From contig CALCNX010000017.1 of assembly GCA_937899715.1 (NCBI GenBank), forward strand, positions 1 to 29,946: a DNA stretch of 29,946 nucleotides. The letters run 5' to 3'. Made by a program: the position numbers and the translations under genes. Of the stretch, positions 16,320 through 24,075 are shown piece after piece (position 1 is the stretch's first letter; each line of letters opens with the position of its first letter). The DNA comes from an uncultured bacterium (lineage in GTDB: Bacteria > Bacteroidota > Ignavibacteria > Kapaibacteriales > UBA4661). The notes beneath the pieces are model-generated. The model was given only the letters and a program-made list of their open reading frames with translations, was not told the origin of the DNA and searched no databases.

Positions 16320-17168
16320 ATGCCAAGAAACGAATACCATCCCGACACTTTCGAGCAGGAATGTATCTGTCTGCTCTATAAATGGCTTGCCGAAAATGGT
16401 TTCCAGAATCCCGATTTGCCGCCGATTTACCTTTCGTTTGAAACGCCGCCTGTCTTTAAGCACATTTCCCAAGATTGGCACAAAATTTTTGCTGATGATA
16501 TGATTTGGAACACATTGAATGGTAACGACAATGCTCTAGAAAAGTTGGACGAAAATCAACAGGATGTGTTGAAACGGCTTGATGAAAAAAGTCTCAGTCG
16601 AAATCATGATGAGCGTCGAAAAATCTTGGAGAAGATAATTTCGATTGATGCTCTAGGCGTTTATCGTTCCGAAACTCCTGAAATTGTCTTGTATGCACAG
16701 AATATTAACACAGTTGCTCAACGGTTGTATTTTCCTGCAAAGATGCTTCGTACAGTCGTGCTAGTGCATGAACTTGGTCATTGGATTTCTCATGCCGTGC
16801 CGGATAGAAAAGGGCAAATTTGGAATGATTCATACTTCAATTTTGACACACAAACACCGGAAGCAGTCGAAATAAAAGAAATATGGGCACAACTTTTTGT
16901 CTATTGGTATGCCAAAGAAGTTAAGGGCAGAGAGCGCATATTTAGATTGGCGTTTGATGCACTAAATCAATATCAATCAGCCAAATATTGTGCATACAAA
17001 AAGTATGAGGAAACCGACATGACAATTATGCTAAAGGTTCTTAGCCATTTTCATCGTCAAGGAGAGGCTTTGCCAACAGAATACGACACAATAGATAGTA
17101 TTACCGAATATAAGGCGCTGGTGCTGGGAGCTAGATTGGATATACCTCAAAACTCACATATTTTCTAA
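16320..17168 (+). CDS. Zincin-type metallopeptidase-like protein (HELGH)
   Basis: A 282-residue protein containing VLVHELGHWISHAV, a classic HExxH zinc-binding motif (His150, Glu151, His154), followed 30-33 residues later by EIKEIWAQLFVYWYA, where Glu184 or Glu187 is a plausible third ligand. This layout fits small gluzincins. There is no signal peptide, so it probably acts in the cytoplasm. No HTH domain or obvious neighbouring target gene (as in ImmA-type systems) is present. The frame is also open from ATG 16281, which would add 13 mostly hydrophobic residues; neither start has a strong Shine-Dalgarno. Substrate unknown. Confidence 0.75.
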   Translation: MPRNEYHPDTFEQECICLLYKWLAENGFQNPDLPPIYLSFETPPVFKHISQDWHKIFADDMIWNTLNGNDNALEKLDENQQDVLKRLDEKSLSRNHDERRKILEKIISIDALGVYRSETPEIVLYAQNINTVAQRLYFPAKMLRTVVLVHELGHWISHAVPDRKGQIWNDSYFNFDTQTPEAVEIKEIWAQLFVYWYAKEVKGRERIFRLAFDALNQYQSAKYCAYKKYEETDMTIMLKVLSHFHRQGEALPTEYDTIDSITEYKALVLGARLDIPQNSHIF

Positions 17169-17226
17169 TCAAAGCGGAAAGTAATATTTATCGCAGCAAT
17201 ATCTTTTTTTGTATGACCTTACGCCG

Positions 17227-17255
17227 TTCCAAAAATTTTCATTTCCAAAAATTTT
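17227..17255. repeat. Two-copy tandem TTCCAAAAATTTT
   Basis: The 13-mer occurs twice, separated by three bases (period 16, about 1.5 helical turns). AT-rich direct repeats like this can be protein-binding sites. Confidence 0.55.
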
Positions 17256-17447
17256 GCGATTGTAGTATATTAGTATTCTCAAAACAATTCACTGCTTGTG
17301 TCTGTTTGGTGTCCCTCCCGCTTCTATCTGCTCGCTTTGTGTTTTTTCTCGCTCTGTTCGCCCTGCTGCCTGTTTTGGTAATGTATCGTATTCTGGCGTA
17401 ATCTTTTTCTTCTATTATCCCTCTCTCTCCCGCCGTTGCTGGTCTGT

Positions 17448-17465
17448 CAGCATCGCGTGATGCTG
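17448..17465 (+). other. Hairpin CAGCATC-GCGT-GATGCTG
   Basis: A perfect 7-bp stem with a 4-nt loop sits inside the pyrimidine-rich leader, about 105 bp before the next start codon. It is not followed by a T run, so a structural or regulatory RNA element is more likely than a terminator. Confidence 0.4.
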
Positions 17466-17570
17466 TCGTGTTGCCCCGAACTGTCCGTTTATTGAGCGTT
17501 TTCCCATTTGCAGTGTCGCTTGTTCCAGAAGCGGCACAGAATCCTGTTGTTTCATTTTTCATTCTAAACT

Positions 17571-18515
17571 ATGGACAATCAATATTTTAAGAGAGACATC
17601 CTAGAACAACCAATGTGGATACTCATTGACGACATTAAAAAGGAGATGGAGAAAAGTTATTTTTCGAGGATTATGGGCAGTATGAATCTCAAATCGCATG
17701 GTATCGAAATTCTTGATGATGATAACCTATCACGTGTTTTTGTGGATGTAAGAGACCCCCATTGCCTATTTTTCTTGGATATTGACCTCGAAACGAAGAC
17801 GTTTACGATAGAAGGTTTGTCGGATGATGACGAGAACATTTTTTCTCTAATCGATTTTGTGTCTTCGCTGCGCCTCGTGGCTTCAGGAAAACCGAGAAAA
17901 ACCAGCGCAGAACTTGACGTGGAGTTTGAACAAATGGAAGAGCGGAATGAGAACGAAAATATCAAAACCGCTCCGGCTGCCGTAGAAGTATCTTCTGAAG
18001 TCACCGATGATTTTGAAATTGAAATTGAAGATGACGATGGCGATGAGGATGCTGGTGATTTTGAAGATGGTATTGATGACATTTTCGAGATGGAATTAGC
18101 AGAGATTGATGATGCTCAGTGTTCATTGCGTCTTGAGGTGCGACAACAGTTGCGTTCATACCCGCACGTGAAAATTAACGATATGCGAGATGGTGAGCTG
18201 GTCAGCGAAGATGAAGAGTGGGATTATATTAATCAGGAAGTCCAGCTAGAGGGACGGAATTTTGAGGATGCCGACGAGCCTTTCACGGCGTTTGAGGTTC
18301 CCATAACGTTGTTTGGTGACCATTTTACCTTGTGTTTTTCGCCCTACGATATTACCGCACGCCAAGCAAATACAATACTCAACATTCCAGCCGCAACAGA
18401 ATTTCATGTCGTTTTGAACTCCTTGATTGAATTTCTTTCGGACGAGGCAAAACGTCGGGCGAGCGAGTGGCGAAAACAACAGGTGCTGTCGAGATTAGAG
18501 AAAAAACAATCTTAA
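17571..18515 (+). CDS. Acidic two-domain hypothetical protein
   Basis: A 314-residue cytoplasmic protein (no signal peptide or TM helix). The N-terminal ~110 residues form an alpha/beta-looking domain (VFVDVRDPHCLFFLDIDLET). The centre (~147-180) is extremely acidic (DFEIEIEDDDGDEDAGDFED). The C-terminal domain (~190-290) contains ITLFGDHFTLCFSP and IPAATEFHVVLNSL, which clearly match the small protein at 20417 (VIQMLGEHGCTLFFSP, IPPCSELHDLLDKI). The two domains joined by an acidic linker recall chaperone- or nucleic-acid-mimic-like layouts, but that is speculation. No known family recognised. Confidence 0.75.
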   Translation: MDNQYFKRDILEQPMWILIDDIKKEMEKSYFSRIMGSMNLKSHGIEILDDDNLSRVFVDVRDPHCLFFLDIDLETKTFTIEGLSDDDENIFSLIDFVSSLRLVASGKPRKTSAELDVEFEQMEERNENENIKTAPAAVEVSSEVTDDFEIEIEDDDGDEDAGDFEDGIDDIFEMELAEIDDAQCSLRLEVRQQLRSYPHVKINDMRDGELVSEDEEWDYINQEVQLEGRNFEDADEPFTAFEVPITLFGDHFTLCFSPYDITARQANTILNIPAATEFHVVLNSLIEFLSDEAKRRASEWRKQQVLSRLEKKQS

Positions 18516-18531
18516 AAAATCTTCCAGCTTC

Positions 18532-18564
18532 AGGTGTAGTACACCCCAAAACTGTGCTACACCT
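18532..18564 (+). terminator. Stem-loop after acidic protein gene
   Basis: AGGTGTAGTAC pairs with GTGCTACACCT (11 bp with one G-U) around an 11-nt loop, 17 bp past the stop. Only a mixed T-rich region follows. Probable terminator or transcript 3' end. Confidence 0.55.
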
Positions 18565-18627
18565 TGATTCTGGGCATTTCTATTTAATTTTTAACTGTAC
18601 CTTTTGCCTCTTCTCAATTATTAAGCC

Positions 18628-19413
18628 ATGTCAAAACAATTTTTGAAGATGTTGAACGGGTCGAATGATGGTGCTTTTCGTCGTTGGTTGGATACGTGTT
18701 CGGACGAGCCGCGCATTGCGTGGTACCCGTCCGCAGGAATGGATTTCCGCGATGTGCTGTATTTGCGTACCGATTATGCTCGGTGGTTTCAGCATGGTAT
18801 GACGGAATATGCGCAGCCGGATTTGTTCGTGCATACCGACTATATGCCCCGCATCACTGACGAGGTGCTTGCAGGCAAAATACTTCACGAAAGCCCCACC
18901 ACGCGCATTACCATTCTGGAGTACGAAGATTTACCGCCTCTGGATTTGCCTTTGCACAAGGGTATTGCTCAATTTCGTGAATATCATCCCGATCAAGGAC
19001 GTGTAGTGTTTATGAACGTTGCTGTCCAGTCTTGTGTGCTTGGTGAATATACGGTTCCGATGGTGTATGCGATGGTAGAGAATATTGCTTTTTGCGCCGA
19101 AAAAGTCTTGCCGAATGGCGGACATTTCAGTCATGTAATTCGGGTGCGGCATGGTGGAGGTGGGTGCTGCGGTGGCAGTGCGACAGGTGTATGGATGGAA
19201 AATATTTTGGATGCGCTTCGGTGCGAAATCTACATTTGCGATAACCGCCAGCACCGCGATTATGGAGACCGTCAGGCTGTCAAGTTATACCCGATTCTCG
19301 CCGGAAAGAAATATCCCCGCCTCATTACCATGCAAAGCATCAAAGGTAAGTATTGGTCTGGTTATAGCGATAGAGTACTGTGGAGATTGAATCGTAATTA
19401 TGGGCAAGCATAG
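18628..19413 (+). CDS. Conserved hypothetical protein with AWYPSAGMDFR motif
   Basis: A 261-residue soluble protein. Near the N-terminus it has RIAWYPSAGMDFRDVLYL, a pattern that looks conserved, then a central mixed alpha/beta region and the unusual Gly/Cys cluster HGGGGCCGG near residue 175, which could be a metal- or cofactor-binding loop or an active-site cysteine pair. No signal peptide, TM helix or known catalytic motif is seen. It sits between the acidic protein and the SLOG protein on the same strand, with a hairpin before it and 277 bp after it, so it is probably transcribed separately. I do not recognise a named family with confidence. Confidence 0.7.
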   Translation: MSKQFLKMLNGSNDGAFRRWLDTCSDEPRIAWYPSAGMDFRDVLYLRTDYARWFQHGMTEYAQPDLFVHTDYMPRITDEVLAGKILHESPTTRITILEYEDLPPLDLPLHKGIAQFREYHPDQGRVVFMNVAVQSCVLGEYTVPMVYAMVENIAFCAEKVLPNGGHFSHVIRVRHGGGGCCGGSATGVWMENILDALRCEIYICDNRQHRDYGDRQAVKLYPILAGKKYPRLITMQSIKGKYWSGYSDRVLWRLNRNYGQA

Positions 19414-19690
19414 AATGTATTTGTGGAAGGGTTCAAAAAAATGCACACACCCATTGTTGAAAAATCAACGCTGCAATTATTTGTTTTGTATAAACTTATG
19501 GCGTTGAGATGTTTTCATTTCTAATCAACAAGCGGTTGTCTTATGTTTGTATCCGCTTCATACACATACGCCGTGATATTGTTTTTGTGACCGCCTTGTT
19601 TTTTGCTCTTTTGCTTGCTCTTTGCCCGCTCCCGTTTGGTATTGGTGACATGTTTGGTTTCATAATTTTTTAACCAATCCTTGTACTGCT

Positions 19691-20047
19691 ATGCTGAAAC
19701 TTGCTGTTATCGGTTCTCGCTCCTTTGGTGATTATGCTCTTGTCGAAAAAACGTTGGATTCGCTTCAGAATCCGCTTCCTATCGGCGAAATTGTTTCCGG
19801 CGGCGCTTCCGGTGCTGATGCTCTTGCTGCGCGGTATGCTGATAAAAATTGTATCCCTCTTACCGTTTTTATGCCGAACTATAAGCTCTATAAGCAGGGC
19901 GCTCCGTTGCGCCGTAACCTCGAAATTATCGAATCATGCGATACGGTGGTGGCTTTTTGGGATGGCAAAAGTAAAGGAACAAAAAATGCTCTTGAACACG
20001 CTCGCCGCTTGAAAAAACCTGTCGTGCTGATTTCTATTGCTGCATAA
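19691..20047 (+). CDS. SLOG-superfamily protein (DUF2493/YspA-like)
   Basis: A 118-residue single-domain Rossmann-like protein carrying the SLOG nucleotide-binding signatures: VIGSRSFGD at 6-14 (first glycine loop), SGGASGADALAARYA at 36-50, RRNLEIIESCD at 74-84 and VVAFWDGKSKGT at 86-97. The length matches stand-alone DUF2493 proteins, which are frequent on plasmids and phages. SLOG proteins are thought to bind or sense nucleotide-derived ligands, and several act in bacterial conflict systems; the ligand here is unknown. There is no adjacent effector such as a TM or nuclease gene; the flanking genes are the AWYPSAG protein and a small protein of the 17571 domain family. Confidence 0.88.
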   Translation: MLKLAVIGSRSFGDYALVEKTLDSLQNPLPIGEIVSGGASGADALAARYADKNCIPLTVFMPNYKLYKQGAPLRRNLEIIESCDTVVAFWDGKSKGTKNALEHARRLKKPVVLISIAA

Positions 20048-20110
20048 TGGATTTGAATGATTGTCATGGTAACGATTGGCTTGTGTACTGTCTTTGGTTC
20101 ACATGCCGTA

Positions 20111-20194
20111 GTGTCAGAAAAAGTTCGTTCAGTGTTTCTCAACTGTCTGTTTTTTCTGACACAAATTGTGAATGGTGTAAAATTTTTCTGACAC
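20111..20194. repeat. Three copies of TTTTTCTGACAC (one inverted, two direct)
   Basis: GTGTCAGAAAAA (20111-20122) is the inverse of TTTTTCTGACAC at 20151-20162 and 20183-20194. The first two can form a 12-bp stem with a 28-nt loop ending in T-rich DNA; the last two are direct repeats 32 bp apart (about three helical turns). The 369-bp spacer (20048-20416) holds no other supported gene. It may combine a terminator for the SLOG gene with an operator for the next gene. Confidence 0.6.
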
Positions 20195-20416
20195 GTTGCA
20201 CAAAAAGTGGTGATATTTTTGGAGCGAAAAATAAACGACTAGGTTTTATGCGGTCTGCAAATATAGCCTGATTCTGGCATACTGTTTGGGTAACGATAGG
20301 TACAACTGATCACATCACACTCTTTACCGATAACACTCAAGTAATGTAGCGACTTGCTTTCTGCCAAGTCGCAAGGTACCGTCTTTTCTTTTTTTACAAC
20401 CTCATTCATTGTTGTT

Positions 20417-20917
20417 ATGCCAACTCCTATCTTTGAACGGAATAAATCAGCGCACTCCATTTCCGATATGGTATGTCTTGCGGAAATGTTTGCCGAACTA
20501 AAGCGTGATGAAATTGAGCGTTACGCTAATGTGAACACTGATGAAGAAGAGATTACTCGTCGTGTGGATTCCGGCGTAAACAAATGGTTTGTGGAATTTG
20601 TTCTTGCAAAAAATTTGCGCTATTACCATGCAACTCTTGTTGCTTGGGACGAAAGAAGCGTATCACCTTCGCGCTACGGGCGATTGAATGTGGTGATTCA
20701 AATGCTTGGCGAGCATGGCTGTACGCTTTTCTTTTCGCCCGAAGGCTATGAGGTCTCTGTACGAGAATTTCCTGAAATCCCGCCTTGTAGCGAACTTCAC
20801 GACCTTCTCGATAAGATATACAGCGTCCTGCAAGGCAAATGGAGTTTGAAAGCAAGAGCAATGGCGGGAGATTTGGGTACAGCAGGGCAGAAGGCTTCTC
20901 ATTACGGCATTTTTTAA
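20417..20917 (+). CDS. Hypothetical protein sharing the C-terminal domain of the 17571 protein
   Basis: A 166-residue soluble protein. The N-terminal ~55 residues are helical and acidic (MFAELKRDEIERYANVNTDE). The rest carries the same domain as the C-terminus of the acidic protein at 17571: VVIQMLGEHGCTLFFSPEGY near 92-111 and IPPCSELHDLLDKI near 121-134. It lacks the acidic linker and N-terminal domain of that paralog. I chose ATG 20417 because the in-frame upstream part (from 20354) reads a hydrophobic stretch that has no counterpart in the paralog. Function unknown. Confidence 0.7.
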   Translation: MPTPIFERNKSAHSISDMVCLAEMFAELKRDEIERYANVNTDEEEITRRVDSGVNKWFVEFVLAKNLRYYHATLVAWDERSVSPSRYGRLNVVIQMLGEHGCTLFFSPEGYEVSVREFPEIPPCSELHDLLDKIYSVLQGKWSLKARAMAGDLGTAGQKASHYGIF

Positions 20918-20979
20918 GGGTATCCTTCTAGAACATTCGGACGCAAACCCTCATATTTTTCACTTATTACAAAAACATC

Positions 20980-22680
20980 ATGCAACGCAGCATTTTTGCT
21001 TGCGTCTGGGTACTTCTTGCCCTTACGCAACTTCCGACACTCGTACTTGCACAAGCAAGCGACCTTATTCCCTACCGCACAACATCAGGAAAATGGGGGT
21101 ATTGTGATAAAGAAAAACGTATTATTATTCAACCTCGTTACGATGAAGCAGAATTTTTTCGATCTGCCGGGTGTGCGTGGGTCAAGGAGGGCAAAAAATG
21201 GGGTATGATTGATTCGACAGGGAAAGAAATCATTGCTCCGAAATATGATTGGATAGAGCATCGGTACTATGGAACGAAAGTGAATATTGGCGGCAAAAAG
21301 CCATATTCAACGATGATTGGCTGGGATTTCATCGAAGGAGGTGTGTGGGGCTTTGTAGATAATTCGGGGAGACAAAGACTTCCGATGCGATTTGCCGCAA
21401 TCGAACTTGAGGAATTTCCGTTAAAAGCGGGGAAACCGTGTTTTGTGGTCAATAAAGGCGGAAAGGCAGTAACGAAGACATCCGTTACGGGCGGGAAATA
21501 TGGTATCTATACCTTTGAAGGCAAGGAAATCGTACCTCCTCGCTATGATGGTATCGAACACTACTTTCATGGTAATGCGCTGGTGAATATAGGTGGTTCA
21601 AAAAACATGATGGATAGACACACTATTGGTGGTCTTTGGGGAGTTGTGGACAGTTCCGGAAAAGAAATTGTTCCTACGAAATATGTGGAAATCAACGGGC
21701 ATATCTCAGATAATGTTTTAGTTAAGCTGGATGGCAAATGGGGAATGTTTGAGAAACGGAGCCGGAAAATGCTTTTTGCGCCCCGATATGACAAGGTAGA
21801 ACGTCATTTGTGGGATGCCGGCATGGCGGTACAAATGAATGGTAAATGGGGTTTTACCGATAGCGTGGGAAAAGAACGGATTCCATGCCGATTTGATAGT
21901 GTTATGAGCATAGATGCCGACGGTTACGTCGCCGTACAAGTCGGAAATATGTGGGGTATTATTGATAAAAACGGCTTTGAAATTGTGCCGCCACGCTATA
22001 CCAAGATCAACTGGAGTGATGATGAATGGTTCCGATTTAATACAAATCCGTCGGGCTATATTTCAGTAGATATCAATGGGAAACAGGGCTTTATTGATAG
22101 CCTTGGCAGGGAAATCACGCCACTCCGTTATGATGGAGTCAAATCTTTTGCATTCGGTTACGCACCTGTCAAGATTGGTGATAAATGGGGCTTTATTGAT
22201 AGTCTCGGAAAAGAAATCACCACGCCTCGCTACGATGAAGTCAAGCCATTTGAAGGTAGTTATGCTGCTGTGAAGGCGGATAGTGTATGGGGCTTTATTG
22301 ATAGATCCGGCAAAGAGATTGCTCCACCACGATATAAGACAGTAGAAGCATTCGAGGACGGATTTGCATTAGTGAATCTTGCCGATGTATGGGGTATGAT
22401 TGATAGTACAGGGAATGAAATTGTTCGCACGCGATACGATGGAATCTTTCGACGGAAAGGCTATAGCCTTGTCAAAACTGGCGAATTGGAAGGTGTGATT
22501 GACCGCCTAGGAAGAGAAATTATTTCGCCTCGTTATCATTCTCTCAGAGGTTTTTCTTCAGAAGGATATGCCGAAGCAGAAGCTGGAAAAACACTCGGTG
22601 AACGATACAAGTTGGGTTATGTCGGCAAAGACGGCACAGAGTATTGGGAAGGTGGCTTCACTGCACCAAAGAACAAATAA
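20980..22680 (+). CDS. Secreted WG-repeat protein 1
   Basis: A 566-residue protein with a signal peptide (VWVLLALTQLPTLVLAQ) followed by about 13 WG repeats of 32-40 residues; the unit core is 'GKWGFID..GKEI.PPRYD.V..F..GYA.V'. Clear copies include KKWGMIDSTGKEI, DKWGFIDSLGKEI and SVWGFIDRSGKEI. It ends in a conserved cap, LGYVGKDGTEYWEGGFTAP. WG-repeat proteins form repetitive beta folds of poorly known function, and this one is predicted to be exported. Longer inserts lie between early repeats (VNIGGKKPYSTMIG, VNIGGSKNMMD). It is first of four tandem paralogs and is separated by 34 bp from the second. Confidence 0.92.
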   Translation: MQRSIFACVWVLLALTQLPTLVLAQASDLIPYRTTSGKWGYCDKEKRIIIQPRYDEAEFFRSAGCAWVKEGKKWGMIDSTGKEIIAPKYDWIEHRYYGTKVNIGGKKPYSTMIGWDFIEGGVWGFVDNSGRQRLPMRFAAIELEEFPLKAGKPCFVVNKGGKAVTKTSVTGGKYGIYTFEGKEIVPPRYDGIEHYFHGNALVNIGGSKNMMDRHTIGGLWGVVDSSGKEIVPTKYVEINGHISDNVLVKLDGKWGMFEKRSRKMLFAPRYDKVERHLWDAGMAVQMNGKWGFTDSVGKERIPCRFDSVMSIDADGYVAVQVGNMWGIIDKNGFEIVPPRYTKINWSDDEWFRFNTNPSGYISVDINGKQGFIDSLGREITPLRYDGVKSFAFGYAPVKIGDKWGFIDSLGKEITTPRYDEVKPFEGSYAAVKADSVWGFIDRSGKEIAPPRYKTVEAFEDGFALVNLADVWGMIDSTGNEIVRTRYDGIFRRKGYSLVKTGELEGVIDRLGREIISPRYHSLRGFSSEGYAEAEAGKTLGERYKLGYVGKDGTEYWEGGFTAPKNK

Positions 22681-22714
22681 ATTTTCTCCGTCACATTTTC
22701 ACAGGACACTACAG

Positions 22715-24073
22715 ATGAAATCGCTGATTGCTTTTCTATGGATTGTCATTGCTGCATCAGCACTGGCACAACAGACCGAACTTATACCCTATCGCACAAA
22801 AGCTGATAAATGGGGATACTGCGATAAGCAGAAAAACATTATTATTCCAGCTCAGTACGATGAAGTCGAGCAATTTGAAGGTAATACGGCAAAGATTTGT
22901 AAAGAGAAACTTTACGGTTTTGTGGACAAAAGTGGAAAAGAAGTTCTTCCGCCGCGATACAGTAGAATAGGAGATTTTTCCGAAGGCTATGCCAGAGTTT
23001 ACAACCGTGACGAGGAGAAATACGGTTTCATTGATAGTACATTCAAGGAAGTGATTCCAATGCGCTTTGATGGTGTAGGTGAATTTTCAAATGGTTTAGC
23101 AAAAGTGGCTATAAACGGCAAACAAGGGTATATTGATCGTAAGGGAACATTTGTCATCGCCCCACAGCACTATATTGCAGGTGGCTTCTATGATAATGGC
23201 TATGCTCAAGTCAAGATGGATGTGTTCGGAGTGAAAGGATTAATTAACCGTAAGGGTCGTGTTGTTCTTGATATACAATATCAAAAAATAGAGGGCTTTT
23301 CATCAGGGTTTGCACTTATTGCAGCTAAGGGGGAGTATGGGTTTATCAACCGTTCATGTTCAATAGTCGTCCCGCTCGGTTATTATCATAGTGCAAACAG
23401 TTTTTCCGAAGGGCTGGCTCGCGTTCAAAGAGGTTATGAGTATAGTTTTATTGATACCACTCTCAATATCGTTTTGACACCGCCGTACAAAACTGTGTTG
23501 GACTTCTCGTGTGGGTTGGCAGCCGTTCAAAAAGATATCACAACTCAATGGGGCTTTATTGACCACACAGGTAAAGAGGTTATTCCAGCAGTCTATGATG
23601 AAGTGCAAAATTTTATTGAAGGTTTTGCTTGTGTGCGGGTTGGAAAGAAATGGGGTATTATTGACCAAAGGGGCAAAGAGGTCGCTCCGGCAATCTATGA
23701 CAAGGTAGAAAAATTTTCTGAGGGTTTTGCATGGGTACAGGTCGGAAAGAAATGGACATTTATTAACCAGCAAGGTAAGGAAATTATCCCGCCGCGCTAT
23801 GAGGAAGCGCAAAGTTTTTCCAATGGTTATGCAGGAATCTACATGGTTGGTAAGTGGGGAATAATTGATAAAACAGGTGAGGAAATTATTCCTCCGCGTT
23901 ACGATAGTATTGGCGACTTTAGTAAAGGGTACTTTCGCGCAGTAGGGGGTAGTGGTATACTCTCACGGTATTGGCTCGGCTACGTCGGTGTAGATGGTAC
24001 AGAGTATTGGGACAATGGCTATACAGCACCAAGCAGCGCAAAGTCTTCGCTATCGAAGAAAGGTGGTGAGTAA
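22715..24073 (+). CDS. Secreted WG-repeat protein 2
   Basis: A 452-residue protein. ATG 22715 gives a signal peptide (LIAFLWIVIAASALAQ) and has AGGA about nine bases upstream; the in-frame opening at 22568 lies inside the previous gene. About 11 WG repeats follow (e.g. DKWGYCDKQK, KKWGIIDQRGKEV, GKWGIIDKTGEEI), several degenerate (YEYSFID, KKWTFIN), then the cap LGYVGVDGTEYWDNGYTAP. A tail ending KKGGE encodes the ribosome-binding site of the next gene, whose ATG overlaps this gene's stop by one base (TAATG). Confidence 0.92.
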   Translation: MKSLIAFLWIVIAASALAQQTELIPYRTKADKWGYCDKQKNIIIPAQYDEVEQFEGNTAKICKEKLYGFVDKSGKEVLPPRYSRIGDFSEGYARVYNRDEEKYGFIDSTFKEVIPMRFDGVGEFSNGLAKVAINGKQGYIDRKGTFVIAPQHYIAGGFYDNGYAQVKMDVFGVKGLINRKGRVVLDIQYQKIEGFSSGFALIAAKGEYGFINRSCSIVVPLGYYHSANSFSEGLARVQRGYEYSFIDTTLNIVLTPPYKTVLDFSCGLAAVQKDITTQWGFIDHTGKEVIPAVYDEVQNFIEGFACVRVGKKWGIIDQRGKEVAPAIYDKVEKFSEGFAWVQVGKKWTFINQQGKEIIPPRYEEAQSFSNGYAGIYMVGKWGIIDKTGEEIIPPRYDSIGDFSKGYFRAVGGSGILSRYWLGYVGVDGTEYWDNGYTAPSSAKSSLSKKGGE

Positions 24074-24075
24074 TG
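24060..24075 (+). promoter_or_regulatory. Shine-Dalgarno embedded in WG2 C-terminus, TAATG coupling
   Basis: AAGGTGGTGA (24060-24069) differs by one base from the ideal AAGGAGGTGA. It is read as Lys-Gly-Gly-Glu at the end of WG2, with six bases from the GGTGG core to the WG3 ATG. Stop and start share one base, so translation is probably coupled. Confidence 0.8.

Larger units (their letters stand above)
17169..17570. other. 402-bp gene-free, pyrimidine-rich leader with tandem repeat and hairpin
   Basis: No convincing gene is present. The sequence has two copies of TTCCAAAAATTTT with a 16-bp period (17227-17239 and 17243-17255), a long plus-strand C/T-rich tract (about 17310-17440) and a perfect 7-bp hairpin with GCGT tetraloop (17448-17465). 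It leads into the acidic protein gene and may be an untranslated regulatory leader. The open frames crossing it on both strands look like by-products of the skewed composition. Confidence 0.5.

Noticed and set aside
17239..17562. Minus-strand 107-codon frame and plus-strand 62-codon frame in the pyrimidine-rich spacer
   Set aside because: Both follow from the skewed composition (one Lys/Arg/Thr-rich, the other hydrophobic), with no homology signal, Shine-Dalgarno or conserved motif.
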